Positions 52,008 through 61,835 of a stretch of 62,471 nt of DNA are shown one piece after another. Below the pieces are notes generated by a model. The model had not been told where the DNA came from and did not search any database. It was given only the letters and a program-made list of their open reading frames with translations. Position 1 is the stretch's first letter; every line of letters starts with the position of its first letter. The stretch comes from Oxalobacteraceae bacterium (GTDB taxonomy: Bacteria; Pseudomonadota; Gammaproteobacteria; Burkholderiales; Burkholderiaceae_D): positions 1 through 62,471 of the forward strand of contig JANXTY010000037.1 in assembly GCA_025352145.1 (NCBI GenBank), in the 5' to 3' direction. Position numbers and translations under genes: made by a program.

Positions 52008-52021
52008 TGAAACCGATTTCA
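52008..52021. promoter_or_regulatory. Second LacI-type operator at receptor/halogenase junction
   Basis: TGAAACCGATTTCA, one base different from the perfect palindrome. The two sites are 22 bases centre to centre, about two helical turns, on the same face of the DNA. Confidence 0.7.
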
Positions 52022-52152
52022 TACTACATAATTCTGAACATCGATGTCAAACTAAAAATGACAATCCCATTATTTTCGCTTTATTATGGCGGCTTGTTGT
52101 TAGTTCACAACGCCATGATTTGAATGAAATGTAACTCAAAAGGTAATTTCAA

Positions 52153-53724
52153 ATGAAATCCATTAAAAATGTATTAATTGTCGGCGGAGGTACCGCAGGC
52201 TGGTTGACAGCAGCCTTTCTGGCCCGTACTTTGGGTGCCGAGTCTAGTGAAAGCGTGCGCATTACGTTGGTAGAGTCAAAGGACATTGGCATCATCGGCG
52301 TCGGAGAAGGAACATTTCCGTCAATTAGAGGAACGCTCGCGGCAATTGGCATTGATGAAGCCCGATTCGTGCGCGAATGTAATGCCACTTTCAAGCAAGG
52401 CATTCAATTTGTCGATTGGGTGCGCCCAGCAGGAACAGCGGGTATTGATCATTATTTTCACCCTTTCAGTCAGCCTAGCCAACGCCCAGGTGGGCCGGAC
52501 TTACTGCCATACTGGCTGCAAGGAGCTGCAGGTGCTGGCATCCCGTTTGCGGAAGCAGCAACCATGCAAAAACGTGTCGCCGATGGATCTCATGGCCCCA
52601 AAAGATTCGAGGATGCCGATTTTTTAGGCCCGATGAATTATGCCTACCACTTCGATGCAGGACGTTTTGCTGCCCTACTCTGTGAACATGCGAAGTCTCT
52701 CGGCGTAGCCCATGTGCTGGGGACGGTGGAGCATGTCATGCTCAATGAAAGTGGTGCCATAGAATCGGTAGTGACCCAGGAATGTGGCCCACTGAGTGCC
52801 GACCTTTACATTGATTGCACGGGTTTTCGCGCAACCTTGATAGGGGAGGCATTAGGCTCCCCATTGCGGAATATCAGTGATGTGCTATTCGTTGACCGCG
52901 CACTCGCAATGCAAGTACCCTACGAAAGCCCAGATGCACCTATTCCGTCCTACACCATCTCCACCGCACATGAAGCAGGCTGGACATGGGATATCGGCCT
53001 GCAACAACGGCGCGGTATCGGCTATGTGTATTCGAGCCGCCATACCGACGATGCACGCGCTGAACAAGTACTGCGCTCCTACATTGGTTCCGCGAGTAAA
53101 GAATTAAGTCCAAGATTACTAAAATTAAACGTAGGTTATCGCGAAGTCCAATGGGTAAAAAACTGTGTCGCAGTAGGACTATCCAGTGGATTTCTGGAGC
53201 CACTCGAAGCGTCTGGCATTGGCCTAATCGAAACTGCAGCATACCTGATCAGCTATTTGTTTCCCTTTAACGGAGATACAGCACCAGTGGCAAAATTGTT
53301 TAATGAATTGATGAAAGCACGTTATGAGCGCATCGTCGATTTCGTCAAAATGCATTACTGCATAACCCAACGAACTGATACACAATTCTGGATTGATAAT
53401 ACAAACCCGCACTCAATTCCAGAAACATTAAGAGAAAAATTGGCAATGTGGCGCTGCCGTCCACCCCATCGCCTCGACTTCGTCACTGACCTGGAAATGT
53501 ATCCCCCATCGAGCTGGCAATATGTACTTTACGGCATGGAATTTAACACTGAATTGAACGCAAACAGTGTAGCTTATCCACGTCTTGAGGAAGCTCGTCA
53601 GGAATTTCGGATGATTAACCAAATGTCTCTGCGCGCCCTAGGAAATCTGCCATCACATAGAGCATTGATCGACCATTTCTGTAGACACAATCCAATGGGA
53701 GCGAACCAACTCAATGCAGCCTAA
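52153..53724 (+). CDS. Tryptophan-halogenase family flavoprotein
   Basis: A 523-residue protein of the FAD-dependent tryptophan halogenase family. Seen: FAD site VLIVGGGTAGWLTAAFLART, the equivalent of the PrnA catalytic lysine as Lys81 (ATFKQGIQFVDW), and Glu349 in SGFLEPLEASGIG. The WxWxIP motif that marks true halogenases is W277-T-W279-D-I-G282, so the final Pro is Gly. Homologues of this type often sit beside TonB receptors for sugars and have no known halide product. Divergent from the receptor with shared LacI operators. No flavin reductase is nearby. It may oxidise or halogenate a sugar aglycone, or be a non-halogenating oxidase. Strong terminator follows. Confidence 0.85.
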   Translation: MKSIKNVLIVGGGTAGWLTAAFLARTLGAESSESVRITLVESKDIGIIGVGEGTFPSIRGTLAAIGIDEARFVRECNATFKQGIQFVDWVRPAGTAGIDHYFHPFSQPSQRPGGPDLLPYWLQGAAGAGIPFAEAATMQKRVADGSHGPKRFEDADFLGPMNYAYHFDAGRFAALLCEHAKSLGVAHVLGTVEHVMLNESGAIESVVTQECGPLSADLYIDCTGFRATLIGEALGSPLRNISDVLFVDRALAMQVPYESPDAPIPSYTISTAHEAGWTWDIGLQQRRGIGYVYSSRHTDDARAEQVLRSYIGSASKELSPRLLKLNVGYREVQWVKNCVAVGLSSGFLEPLEASGIGLIETAAYLISYLFPFNGDTAPVAKLFNELMKARYERIVDFVKMHYCITQRTDTQFWIDNTNPHSIPETLREKLAMWRCRPPHRLDFVTDLEMYPPSSWQYVLYGMEFNTELNANSVAYPRLEEARQEFRMINQMSLRALGNLPSHRALIDHFCRHNPMGANQLNAA

Positions 53725-53823
53725 TCAATGCAAAATGCAAGATCGCCAGACATATTCTCCAAGATCATGGGCCACGATTAACAACTGATTTTTATCCAGA
53801 AAAATATCGCCCCTGGAGAAAGA

Positions 53824-53860
53824 AAAACGAAAAAGCCGCTTAATGCGGCTTTTTCGTTTT
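53824..53860. terminator. Bidirectional terminator
   Basis: AACGAAAAAGCCGC, loop TTAAT, GCGGCTTTTTCGTT: perfect 14-base stem with A/T-runs. It ends the halogenase gene and the tRNA operon that comes from the other strand. Confidence 0.92.
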
Positions 53861-53931
53861 CATCTGACTGCGACCTTGTATAAAATCACGTGCGACTTAA
53901 TATGAGACACACTGCGATACAGGTTTTATCT

Positions 53932-54007
53932 TGGCGTCCCCAAGGGGATTCGAACCCCTGTACTCACCGTGAAAGGGTGATGTCCTAGGCCTCTAGACGA
54001 TGGGGAC
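53932..54007 (-). tRNA. tRNA-Glu (anticodon TTC), copy 2 of the operon
   Basis: 76 bases including an encoded CCA. Begins GTCCCCATCGTCTAGAGGCC; anticodon stem-loop with CCCTTTCACGG (TTC), T-arm GGTTCGAATCC, acceptor ending GGGGACGCCA. It is identical to the copy at 54079. Confidence 0.97.
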
Positions 54008-54078
54008 AATGATCTGTCCTTGTGTTTGGCCTGTTGTGCGTATTTCCGTAACCCAAAAAATCAGGCTCAACTATTTGC

Positions 54079-54154
54079 TGGCGTCCCCAAGGGGATTCGA
54101 ACCCCTGTACTCACCGTGAAAGGGTGATGTCCTAGGCCTCTAGACGATGGGGAC
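54079..54154 (-). tRNA. tRNA-Glu (anticodon TTC), copy 1 of the operon
   Basis: 76 bases, encoded CCA, identical in sequence to the other tRNA-Glu copy 71 bases downstream. The spacer sequences differ, so only the tRNA itself is duplicated or kept uniform. Confidence 0.97.
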
Positions 54155-54195
54155 ATAAGCTGTCCAACTTCTGCGCGTACAAATATTTCTTTGAT

Positions 54196-54271
<76 letters not shown>

Positions 54272-54286
54272 TCGCGCAGAAACGAG

Positions 54287-54316
54287 ATTATAGCAAGGTT
54301 CCTTGCTCTATGTAAA
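54287..54316 (-). promoter_or_regulatory. Strong sigma-70 promoter of the tRNA operon
   Basis: On the minus strand TTTACA (54316-54311), 18-base spacer, perfect TATAAT (54292-54287), followed by a GC-rich discriminator. It ends about 15 bases before the tRNA-Ala gene. Confidence 0.8.
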
Positions 54317-54365
54317 TGCGCTTTTGCAAAAGACGAAAGACTTTCCAAAAATCGTGCGAATGCTG

Positions 54366-55757
54366 CTAAAGAAATTTTTTGATGCGCCCCAAAACAACCT
54401 CGCGCCCAAACAATTCAAGCACCGCATCAATGGAAGGCGTCTGCAACTGTCCGGTCACAAGCAAACGTAAAGGCATCGCCATTTGCGGCATCTTGAGTTT
54501 GTGTGCAGCTAACACTTGTTTTAACATCGCGGTCAGTGATTCTTTATTCCACTCGACCGTCTGAATACGCTGCACGTATTCAACTAAGGCAGGTCTGACC
54601 ACATCCGTCAAATGCTGAGCCAACAACGCCCCATCCGGGTTTGGCTGCCGATAAAACAGCATTGCCGAATCCGCCAATTCATTAAGCGTATGAGCACGTT
54701 CTTTCATCAAACCAATCACCGTTCGGAAAGGAGGCGCGCCATCGAATTGCGCCCCGTCTTTGTCCATCAAAGGCTTTATCAAACCTTCAAGGCGCGCATT
54801 GTCCGCTAACTTGATGTAATGGTTGTTCAACCAACCCAGCTTCTCTGTATTAAATTGCGCCGCCGATTTGGATAAATGATCGAGGTCGAACCAGACGCAG
54901 AACTGCTCCATTGAAAATACTTCTTCGTCGCCGCGCCCCCAACCCAGACGCACCAGATAATTCAAGAGCGCTTCAGGCAAATAACCTTTGGCCGGATAGT
55001 CCATCACACTGACTGAATCGCGACGCTTGGATAACTTTTGCCCATCAGCCCCCAAAATCATCGGCAAATGGCCATAGTGCGGCAACGGCGCACCAAGCGC
55101 GTTCAGAATATTAATTTGGCGCGGCGTGTTATTGACATGATCATCGCCGCGTATTACATGCGTGATCTGCATGTCCCAATCGTCTACGGCTACGCAAAAA
55201 TTGTAGGTCGGCGTGCCATCGGGTCGGGCAATCACCAGATCGTCCAACTCTTTATTGCCAATCGTGATTTCACCCTTCACGACATCCAGCCATGTCACCT
55301 CACCATCGACCGGGTTTTTAAAACGCACAACGGGTGCAACACCTTCAGGAATTGCCGGTAACGTTTTGCCTGATTCGGGCCGCCAGGTTCCATCGTAGCG
55401 CGGCTTGTCGCCAGTCGCCATCTGACGCTCGCGCATTGCTTCGACCTCATCCTTCGACGAGTAGCAATAATATGCCGTGCCCTCGCTCAGCATTTTGGCC
55501 ACCACTTCACGATAACGATCCATGCGCTGCATCTGGTAATACGGGCCTTCGTCATGGTTCAAACCAAGCCAAGCCATGCCATCGAGAATGGCTTGCACCG
55601 CTTCCGGTGTGGAACGTTCGAGGTCGGTATCTTCAATACGCAACACAAAAGTACCGCCAAAGTGACGGGCATAAGCCCAGGAAAATAACGCGGTACGAGC
55701 GCCGCCAACATGGAGATAGCCAGTCGGGCTAGGTGCAAAACGGGTGCGAACAGTCAT
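54366..55757 (-). CDS. gltX: Glutamate-tRNA ligase
   Basis: GluRS charging tRNA-Glu; 463 residues from the ATG at 55757 ([13 protein letters not shown]). Seen: class I motif HIGH-equivalent [45 protein letters not shown], and KMSKS-equivalent [12 protein letters not shown]; the C-terminal half is the anticodon-binding helical domain. The longer reading adds 12 codons without resemblance. It lies upstream of two genes for its own substrate, tRNA-Glu, on the same strand, though these have their own promoter. Confidence 0.97.
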   Translation of the reverse strand: MTVRTRFAPSPTGYLHVGGARTALFSWAYARHFGGTFVLRIEDTDLERSTPEAVQAILDGMAWLGLNHDEGPYYQMQRMDRYREVVAKMLSEGTAYYCYSSKDEVEAMRERQMATGDKPRYDGTWRPESGKTLPAIPEGVAPVVRFKNPVDGEVTWLDVVKGEITIGNKELDDLVIARPDGTPTYNFCVAVDDWDMQITHVIRGDDHVNNTPRQINILNALGAPLPHYGHLPMILGADGQKLSKRRDSVSVMDYPAKGYLPEALLNYLVRLGWGRGDEEVFSMEQFCVWFDLDHLSKSAAQFNTEKLGWLNNHYIKLADNARLEGLIKPLMDKDGAQFDGAPPFRTVIGLMKERAHTLNELADSAMLFYRQPNPDGALLAQHLTDVVRPALVEYVQRIQTVEWNKESLTAMLKQVLAAHKLKMPQMAMPLRLLVTGQLQTPSIDAVLELFGREVVLGRIKKFL

Positions 55758-55862
55758 GGAAATAAAAACGGCCTTGGTTTTCCAAAGCCGCAATAGGGAT
55801 AAAGCCGTATTTTACCGCGTTGTCAGGAAGCCTGAAACGGGTCTTCTGCAATCACAAACGTG

Positions 55863-56699
55863 TTAGTCGATGGGTACCAATAAATGCGGCTCAAAAATAA
55901 AACGATCTGCACCACTCAACAACAGGAAATGTCTACCCGTGCAGCGCGCCAACAACGTCATACCAAGCTGCAGCGCCACAGAATGGCCCATCTGCGTCGT
56001 GCCGGAACGCGAGAGCAAAAATGGAATGCCCATCTGTGCCCCCTTGATCACCATCTCCGAAGTCAGTCGGCCCGTCGTATAAAAAATCTTATCGCCGCCA
56101 TCGACGTCATCGAGCCACATTTTTCCGGCGATGGCATCAACTGCATTATGCCGCCCGATGTCTTCAACAAAATAAATCAGCTCGCCCACAGCAGAAAACA
56201 GGGCGCAGCCATGCACAGAACCGGCCTGTTTATAAATCGATTGGCTACTACGTATGGTTTCAACGATCTTGTATAAGGTCGATTGCATCAACCGCGCATC
56301 GACAGATAAAACAATCGCATCGACTTCATCCATCAAGCCACCGAAAACCGAACCTTGGCCGCAACCGGTAGTGACAACGCGTTTGGATGTACGTTCTTCG
56401 ATACGATCAACCCCATTGCGTGTAGTCACCGCAGCCGATTCCACCTCCCAATCGACCTGGATCGAAGAAATATCGTCAACCGAACGCAGCAAACGCTGAT
56501 TGCGCAGGTAGCCCAACACCAAAGCTTCGGGTGCAGCACCCAGCGTCATGAGCGTCACCAATTCACGCTTATCCAGATAGACAGTCAATGCCCGCTCGGC
56601 CGGGATATTAATGGAGACACTACGACCACGTTCGTCTGAGCCCTGTATTGCTTGTGTCAGCGGTGCACGGGCATTACTGAGGAACGGATGAAAAGTCAT
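55863..56699 (-). CDS. fdhD: Formate dehydrogenase accessory sulfurtransferase FdhD
   Basis: FdhD delivers sulfur from IscS to the molybdenum cofactor of formate dehydrogenase. 278 residues. Seen: RALTVYLDKRELVTLMTLGA, EALVLGYLRNQRLL, the cysteine motif TTGCGQGSVFGG with Cys113 (only one Cys of the E. coli pair, as in many homologues), VEDIGRHNAVDAI, and GRLTSEMVIKGAQMGIPFLL. No formate dehydrogenase structural genes are in the window. There is a 105-base gap to the gltX start. Confidence 0.95.
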   Translation of the reverse strand: MTFHPFLSNARAPLTQAIQGSDERGRSVSINIPAERALTVYLDKRELVTLMTLGAAPEALVLGYLRNQRLLRSVDDISSIQVDWEVESAAVTTRNGVDRIEERTSKRVVTTGCGQGSVFGGLMDEVDAIVLSVDARLMQSTLYKIVETIRSSQSIYKQAGSVHGCALFSAVGELIYFVEDIGRHNAVDAIAGKMWLDDVDGGDKIFYTTGRLTSEMVIKGAQMGIPFLLSRSGTTQMGHSVALQLGMTLLARCTGRHFLLLSGADRFIFEPHLLVPID

Positions 56700-56849
56700 C
56701 AGATCAAAAGAGTAACAATGGAAAATTATCGAAACACGATCTCAGTAAATAGGCCATCATGTGGTGAAAAAAATTAACGTGCTAAATTCTCATATTCTTG
56801 CTTCATGAATAGAATAAACAATACAGCAAATAAAAACACATGGCAAAAA

Positions 56850-57938
56850 TCAATCGTTCTTAATCACAATACTCGGAAATTTCCCGCTCATATCTTTGGC
56901 TTTTTCCGCTACCTTGATCGCAATCTTGCGTGCAATTGTTTTGTAGATTTTCGCCACTGCGCCATCAGGATCGGCGGCTACCGTCGGCGTTCCAGAATCC
57001 GCCTGTTCCCGTATCGCCAGCGCCAGCGGCAACGCGCCAAGAAATTCCACGCCGAAATCGGCACACATTTTCTCGCCACCACCTGCGCCGAAAATATGTT
57101 CTGCATGGCCGCAATTGGAGCAGATATGCACGCTCATATTTTCCACGATACCCAAGATCGGAATCCCGACTTTCTCAAACATTTTTAATCCCTTACGCGC
57201 ATCGAGCAAGGCAATGTCTTGCGGCGTGGTCACGATCACCGCGCCGGTCACAGGTACTTTTTGCGACAGCGTCAACTGAATGTCACCAGTCCCTGGCGGC
57301 ATATCGATAATGAGGTAATCGAGATCGCGCCAGTTGGTTTGCTCCAGCAACTGCTGCAAAGCCTGCGTCACCATCGGGCCGCGCCACACCATCGGCTCAT
57401 CAGGATCAATCATGAAGCCGATACTGGACACCTGCAGGCCATGATTTTCCAACGGCTCCATTGTCTTGCCATCGGCCGTCTCAGGCCGACCGGAAATACC
57501 CATCATCATCGGTTGCGAAGGCCCATAAATATCCGCATCCAAAATACCGACTGAAGCGCCTTCAGCCGATAAGGCCAGCGCCAGATTGACCGCTGTGGTC
57601 GACTTCCCCACGCCCCCTTTACCCGATGCAACAGCGATGATATTTTTTACGTTCGACATTAATTTAATACCGCGCTGAACAGAATGCGAAATAATTTTCG
57701 ACGAAACGTCGACGCTGATATTCCCCACCCCAGCGAGGCCGCCAATCGCCTCTACACAGTGAGTGCGAATGGAATCAAATTGACTTTTTGCCGGATAACC
57801 CAGTTCAATCTCAACCGATACATCATTGCCATTGACCTGAATATTTTTTACGGATTTTGATGAAACGAAATCCTTGCGTGTGTTTGGGTCCAATACCTTC
57901 GACAGTACTTCTTTGACCGCTTCTACTGAAATGTTCAT
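56850..57938 (-). CDS. apbC: Iron-sulfur cluster carrier protein Mrp/ApbC
   Basis: A 362-residue P-loop NTPase of the Mrp/NBP35 family that carries Fe-S clusters to target enzymes. Seen: N-terminal MIP18-like domain (EAVKEVLSKVLDPNTRKDFV), deviant Walker A VASGKGGVGKSTTAVNLALA, DADIYGPSQPMMMG, and C-terminal CxxC motif ICSNCGHAEHIFG. I start at MNISVEAVKE (57938). Divergent from metG, a frequent neighbour arrangement. fdhD and mrp could both support FDH biogenesis. Confidence 0.95.
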   Translation of the reverse strand: MNISVEAVKEVLSKVLDPNTRKDFVSSKSVKNIQVNGNDVSVEIELGYPAKSQFDSIRTHCVEAIGGLAGVGNISVDVSSKIISHSVQRGIKLMSNVKNIIAVASGKGGVGKSTTAVNLALALSAEGASVGILDADIYGPSQPMMMGISGRPETADGKTMEPLENHGLQVSSIGFMIDPDEPMVWRGPMVTQALQQLLEQTNWRDLDYLIIDMPPGTGDIQLTLSQKVPVTGAVIVTTPQDIALLDARKGLKMFEKVGIPILGIVENMSVHICSNCGHAEHIFGAGGGEKMCADFGVEFLGALPLALAIREQADSGTPTVAADPDGAVAKIYKTIARKIAIKVAEKAKDMSGKFPSIVIKND

Positions 57939-58072
57939 GCCTATCTCCAAATGATCACGCCGAAGTCTAACAAAAAACAGCCTATTACACGTGTCTACAT
58001 AGGCGAACAGTGTGGGTCACAGCCATTTCCCCTGCTAAAATGTGGCCTTTCTACGCAAAAAGTACCTTAACC

Positions 58073-60205
58073 ATGACCCGCAAGCTGTTCGTCACCACTG
58101 CCCTTCCCTACGCCAACGCCGCTTTCCACATCGGCCATATCATGGAGTACATCCAGGCCGATATCTGGGTGCGTTTCCAGCGTATGCAATTAGACAGCGG
58201 AAAACCACGCGAAGTGCATTTTGTCTGTGCCGATGACGCGCATGGCGCACCTATCATGATTGCGGCAGAAAAAGCCGGCATTACACCACAAAAATTCGTC
58301 GCCAATATCGCAGCTGGCCGCAAGCAATATCTGGATGGATTCCATATCGGGTTCGACAACTGGCATTCGACCGACGGCGTAGAAAACCACGAACTGTCCA
58401 AAGAAATTTATCGCCGTTTGCGCGATGGCACGCACAATGGCGGCCTCAAATTGATCACGACCAAGACCATCGATCAGTTTTTCGATCCAGTCAAAAATAT
58501 GTTTCTGGCGGACCGCTACATCAAAGGAGAATGCCCGAAATGCGGGGCCAAAGATCAGTACGGCGATTCGTGCGAGGTGTGCGGTGCGGTCTATGCGCCG
58601 ACCGAATTGAAAAATCCATTCTCAGCCCTCTCCGGCGCGACGCCTGTAATGAAATCGTCGGAACACTATTTCTTCCGCTTATCTGATGAACAATGCGTTC
58701 AATTCCTACGCGGTTGGGCTTTGGGTGATGCCGATGGCAAGCCACGCTTGCAGCCCGAGGTAGCGAACAAAGCAAAAGAATGGCTGGAAGGCAAAGAAGA
58801 CAAAAACAGCGGTCTGGGCGACTGGGACATCAGCCGCGATGCGCCTTATTTCGGCATCGAGATTCCCGATGCGCCCGGAAAATATTTCTATGTATGGCTA
58901 GATGCGCCGGTCGGCTACCTAGCTTCACTGAAAAACTATTTCGACAAAACCGGGCGCAACTTCGACGCCTTCATGGCCGATCCAACGACCGAGCAATATC
59001 ACTTTATCGGCAAAGACATCACCTATTTCCATACCTTGTTCTGGCCAGCCATGCTGCATTTTGCCGGCATGAAAATACCCAACAATGTCTTCGTCCATGG
59101 CTTTCTAACCGTCAGTGGCGAGAAAATGTCCAAGTCGCGCGGCACCGGAATTTCACCGTTGCGTTATCTGGAGCTGGGCATGAACCCAGAATGGATGCGC
59201 TATTACATTGCGGCCAAGCTCAATGCCAAAGTGGAAGACCTGGATTTCAATCCCGATGATTTTGTGGCGCGTGTCAATTCAGATTTAATCGGAAAATACA
59301 TCAATATCGCCAGCCGCGCTGCGGGTTTCATCAGCAAAAAATTCGACGGAACAATTGTATCCGACTGGGCCACGTCGTCAGATGCATTCATTTGCACTCT
59401 GCGCAATGCCGGACCAGAAATCCAGGCATTGTATGAACAACGAGATTACGGCAAAGCCTTGCGCATGATCATGGAGCAAGCCGACATCATCAATGCCTAC
59501 GTTGATGCCAATAAACCGTGGGTACTCGCCAAAGATCCAACACAGGATGCAGCATTACAGGAAGTGTGCAGCCGCCTGCTGGAAGCCTTCAGAATATTGA
59601 CCGTTTATCTCAAACCGGTATTGCCTGATTTGGCAAAGCAAGTCGAATCATTGCTCAATGTAGCGCCTTTACAATGGGCTGATGTAGTCACACCTTTGCC
59701 GCATGGGCATCGTGTAAATGTCTATTCCCACCTAATGCAGCGCGTCGATCCCAAAATGCTCGAAACGCTGTTCGACACACCTGTGCAAGCTACCAGCACA
59801 AGCGACACGGCAGCTGCCGCCCCCGACAACGCTGTTGAATCGACAGCCATTGAAGAACTTGCCCCTGAAATCAGCATCGACGATTTCACCAAAATCGATC
59901 TGCGCATCGCCAAAATTGTTAACTGCGAACACGTTGAAGGATCAACTAAATTATTGCGCCTGACACTGGATGTCGGCGAAGGTCGCATGCGCAACGTATT
60001 TTCCGGTATTAAATCAGCTTATAAACCGGAAGATCTGATCGGAAAAATGACTCTGATGGTTGCCAATCTGGCACCGCGTAAAATGAAATTCGGCATTTCC
60101 GAAGGCATGGTGCTGGCCGCTTCCAGCACAGACGAGAAAGCCAATCCCGGCATCTACATTCTCACTCCTTGGGCGGGTGCAGAACCGGGGATGCGAGTGC
60201 GCTAA
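58073..60205 (+). CDS. metG: Methionine-tRNA ligase
   Basis: MetRS, 710 residues from the ATG at 58073 ([16 protein letters not shown]). Seen: HIGH motif [13 protein letters not shown], zinc-binding knuckles [23 protein letters not shown] in [13 protein letters not shown], the anticodon domain, and a C-terminal EMAPII/Trbp tRNA-binding domain ([20 protein letters not shown] onward) which makes it the dimeric form. Linker between them is Ala/Thr-rich ([18 protein letters not shown]). Longer upstream reading lacks homology. Confidence 0.98.
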   Translation: MTRKLFVTTALPYANAAFHIGHIMEYIQADIWVRFQRMQLDSGKPREVHFVCADDAHGAPIMIAAEKAGITPQKFVANIAAGRKQYLDGFHIGFDNWHSTDGVENHELSKEIYRRLRDGTHNGGLKLITTKTIDQFFDPVKNMFLADRYIKGECPKCGAKDQYGDSCEVCGAVYAPTELKNPFSALSGATPVMKSSEHYFFRLSDEQCVQFLRGWALGDADGKPRLQPEVANKAKEWLEGKEDKNSGLGDWDISRDAPYFGIEIPDAPGKYFYVWLDAPVGYLASLKNYFDKTGRNFDAFMADPTTEQYHFIGKDITYFHTLFWPAMLHFAGMKIPNNVFVHGFLTVSGEKMSKSRGTGISPLRYLELGMNPEWMRYYIAAKLNAKVEDLDFNPDDFVARVNSDLIGKYINIASRAAGFISKKFDGTIVSDWATSSDAFICTLRNAGPEIQALYEQRDYGKALRMIMEQADIINAYVDANKPWVLAKDPTQDAALQEVCSRLLEAFRILTVYLKPVLPDLAKQVESLLNVAPLQWADVVTPLPHGHRVNVYSHLMQRVDPKMLETLFDTPVQATSTSDTAAAAPDNAVESTAIEELAPEISIDDFTKIDLRIAKIVNCEHVEGSTKLLRLTLDVGEGRMRNVFSGIKSAYKPEDLIGKMTLMVANLAPRKMKFGISEGMVLAASSTDEKANPGIYILTPWAGAEPGMRVR

Positions 60206-60219
60206 ATGCAAAGTACCAA

Positions 60220-60702
60220 ATGAAAAACATCGTAGTGCGCGAAGCTGCATTCGACGAGGCGCAATTAATCGCCGATCTCACGCGTGCTGCCTGGGCCAAT
60301 AAAGTAGCCCCCACATCCAGCGGCCACCATGAATCGGCTGAACGCGTCACTCAGGATTTACTGGTGGGCGGCGGCTTTATCTTGCTAGTTAATCATATTC
60401 CGATCGGTTCGGTACGCTGGCTGCCGCTCGATGATGCACCCGACATTCTGGAGATTACACGCATGGGGGTGTTGCCTGCCTATCGTGGCGAAAACCTGTC
60501 GCAGCACCTGATCGAAGCGGTGACTCATCACGCATTAGCGCATGAAATAAGCGAGTTGCGCTTGGCAGTGCGTTCAGATCAGCTATGCTTGCTCGATTTT
60601 TATATGGCATTCGGTTTTGAAGCAGCGCCCGAACTTGAATATTCCCACGCAAATCCACTAGAACCCATGCCCGCCATGATGCGAAAAAATCTGCGCAGCT
60701 AA
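60220..60702 (+). CDS. GNAT family N-acetyltransferase
   Basis: A 160-residue Gcn5-related acetyltransferase of unknown substrate. Seen: IVVREAAFDEAQLIADLTRA at the start, LEITRMGVLPAYRGENLSQHL, which is the acetyl-CoA pyrophosphate-binding loop (Q/R-x-x-G-x-G/A, here RGENLS, the second Gly replaced), and the last strand LCLLDFYMAFGFEAAPELEY. It starts at the ATG at 60220, just 14 bases after the metG stop, so it is likely co-transcribed with metG. Confidence 0.85.
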   Translation: MKNIVVREAAFDEAQLIADLTRAAWANKVAPTSSGHHESAERVTQDLLVGGGFILLVNHIPIGSVRWLPLDDAPDILEITRMGVLPAYRGENLSQHLIEAVTHHALAHEISELRLAVRSDQLCLLDFYMAFGFEAAPELEYSHANPLEPMPAMMRKNLRS

Positions 60703-60817
60703 AGTTCGCCTCACTCAGTTAATTTTTTATCCCTGCGTGCGGCAAGAGAAGAAATCATCCATTTCATTCGGTCGGAAAACAAGTTGCTTTCCGACCTGTC
60801 AATGAACAATTATTTCA

Positions 60818-61771
60818 TTATTTTTTAGTAGCCTCTGTCGGTGGAACTACTGCCGCCGAAGCCGAAGCAGGCGTCGCTGCAGGTGCTGGGGTGGGAACTA
60901 ATGCAGGAGCAGGAACGGACGCAGGAGCTGCGATCGGCGCTGGTGTAGGAGCCGCTACAATTTCGATCTTGGCTTTGGCTTTAGTATCGTCAATAAATTT
61001 CTTCACGTTTTGCTGTTGCACCATTTGCTTTAATTGATCCTTGACTTGTTCCAAGGGAGGCGCTTGGATTGGACGTACATCATCAAGCACGATGATGTGA
61101 TAGCCGAACTGGGACTTGACCGGCTCTTCCGTAAACTTGCCTTTTTCAAGTTTGGCAACCGCTGCGCCAAATTCAGGAACCATGCCTTGTGGAGAAAACC
61201 AGCCGAGGTCACCACCATTGACTTTGGAACCAGGGTCCTTGGATTTTTCTTTCGCCAATGCAGCAAATGCGCTCAGATCTTTCTTGAGTTTGACGATGAT
61301 TTCCTTAGCTTCGGCTTCGGTCGCAACCAGAATATGACGCGCCTTGTATTCATTGCCCGCTTTTTGCGCCTTTTGTTTTTCGTACTCAGCTTTGATCATG
61401 TCATCGGTCGCAACATTAGTTTTGAGGTAATCTTGAACGAAAGCGTTTGCCAGTATCGACTGCTTTGTAATTTCAATTTGACTCAATACTTCGGGTGTCT
61501 TATCCAGCCCTTTCTTGATGGCTTCTTCTGAAATCAACGATTGCAACGCGAGGTTGTCAATAATGGCTTTGTGCATCTCAGGGCTATCCGGTTGCCCTTG
61601 CGAGGTACGTTGTTTGAGCACCATGTCAACGCGACTTTGATAAATAGGTGTGCCATTCACTGTAGCAGCAACGGTATCTTTAGCTGCCTTGCCAGCATCT
61701 TTGGGATTGCAAGCGCTCAGTACAACAAGGGACATGGCAACCAGCGGGAAAATTCGGGACGTGAGAAGCAT
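60818..61771 (-). CDS. Parvulin-type peptidyl-prolyl isomerase lipoprotein
   Basis: A 317-residue PpiC/SurA-like foldase, probably lipid-anchored in the periplasm. Seen: signal peptide with lipobox LSAC at residues about 18-21, a SurA-N-like helical domain (NGTPIYQSRVDMVLKQR to LDKTPEVLSQIEI), the parvulin domain (ARHILVATEAEAKEIIVKLK, DPGSKVNGGDLGWFSPQGMV, QFGYHIIVLDDVRPIQAPPL), then a tail of about 45 residues made almost only of Ala and Pro. That tail looks like a peptidoglycan-spanning spacer. Its neighbour is an unrelated efflux pump gene. Confidence 0.92.
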   Translation of the reverse strand: MLLTSRIFPLVAMSLVVLSACNPKDAGKAAKDTVAATVNGTPIYQSRVDMVLKQRTSQGQPDSPEMHKAIIDNLALQSLISEEAIKKGLDKTPEVLSQIEITKQSILANAFVQDYLKTNVATDDMIKAEYEKQKAQKAGNEYKARHILVATEAEAKEIIVKLKKDLSAFAALAKEKSKDPGSKVNGGDLGWFSPQGMVPEFGAAVAKLEKGKFTEEPVKSQFGYHIIVLDDVRPIQAPPLEQVKDQLKQMVQQQNVKKFIDDTKAKAKIEIVAAPTPAPIAAPASVPAPALVPTPAPAATPASASAAVVPPTEATKK

Positions 61772-61835
61772 TATCAGATTTCCTTAATGAAATGGACGCA
61801 AGCACAATGCCTGCACAAAAATCGAGTATTTTATG

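Noticed and set aside
53932-54154. Repeat pair mistaken for a CRISPR-like or att repeat
   Set aside because: The two identical 76-base segments are complete tRNA-Glu genes.
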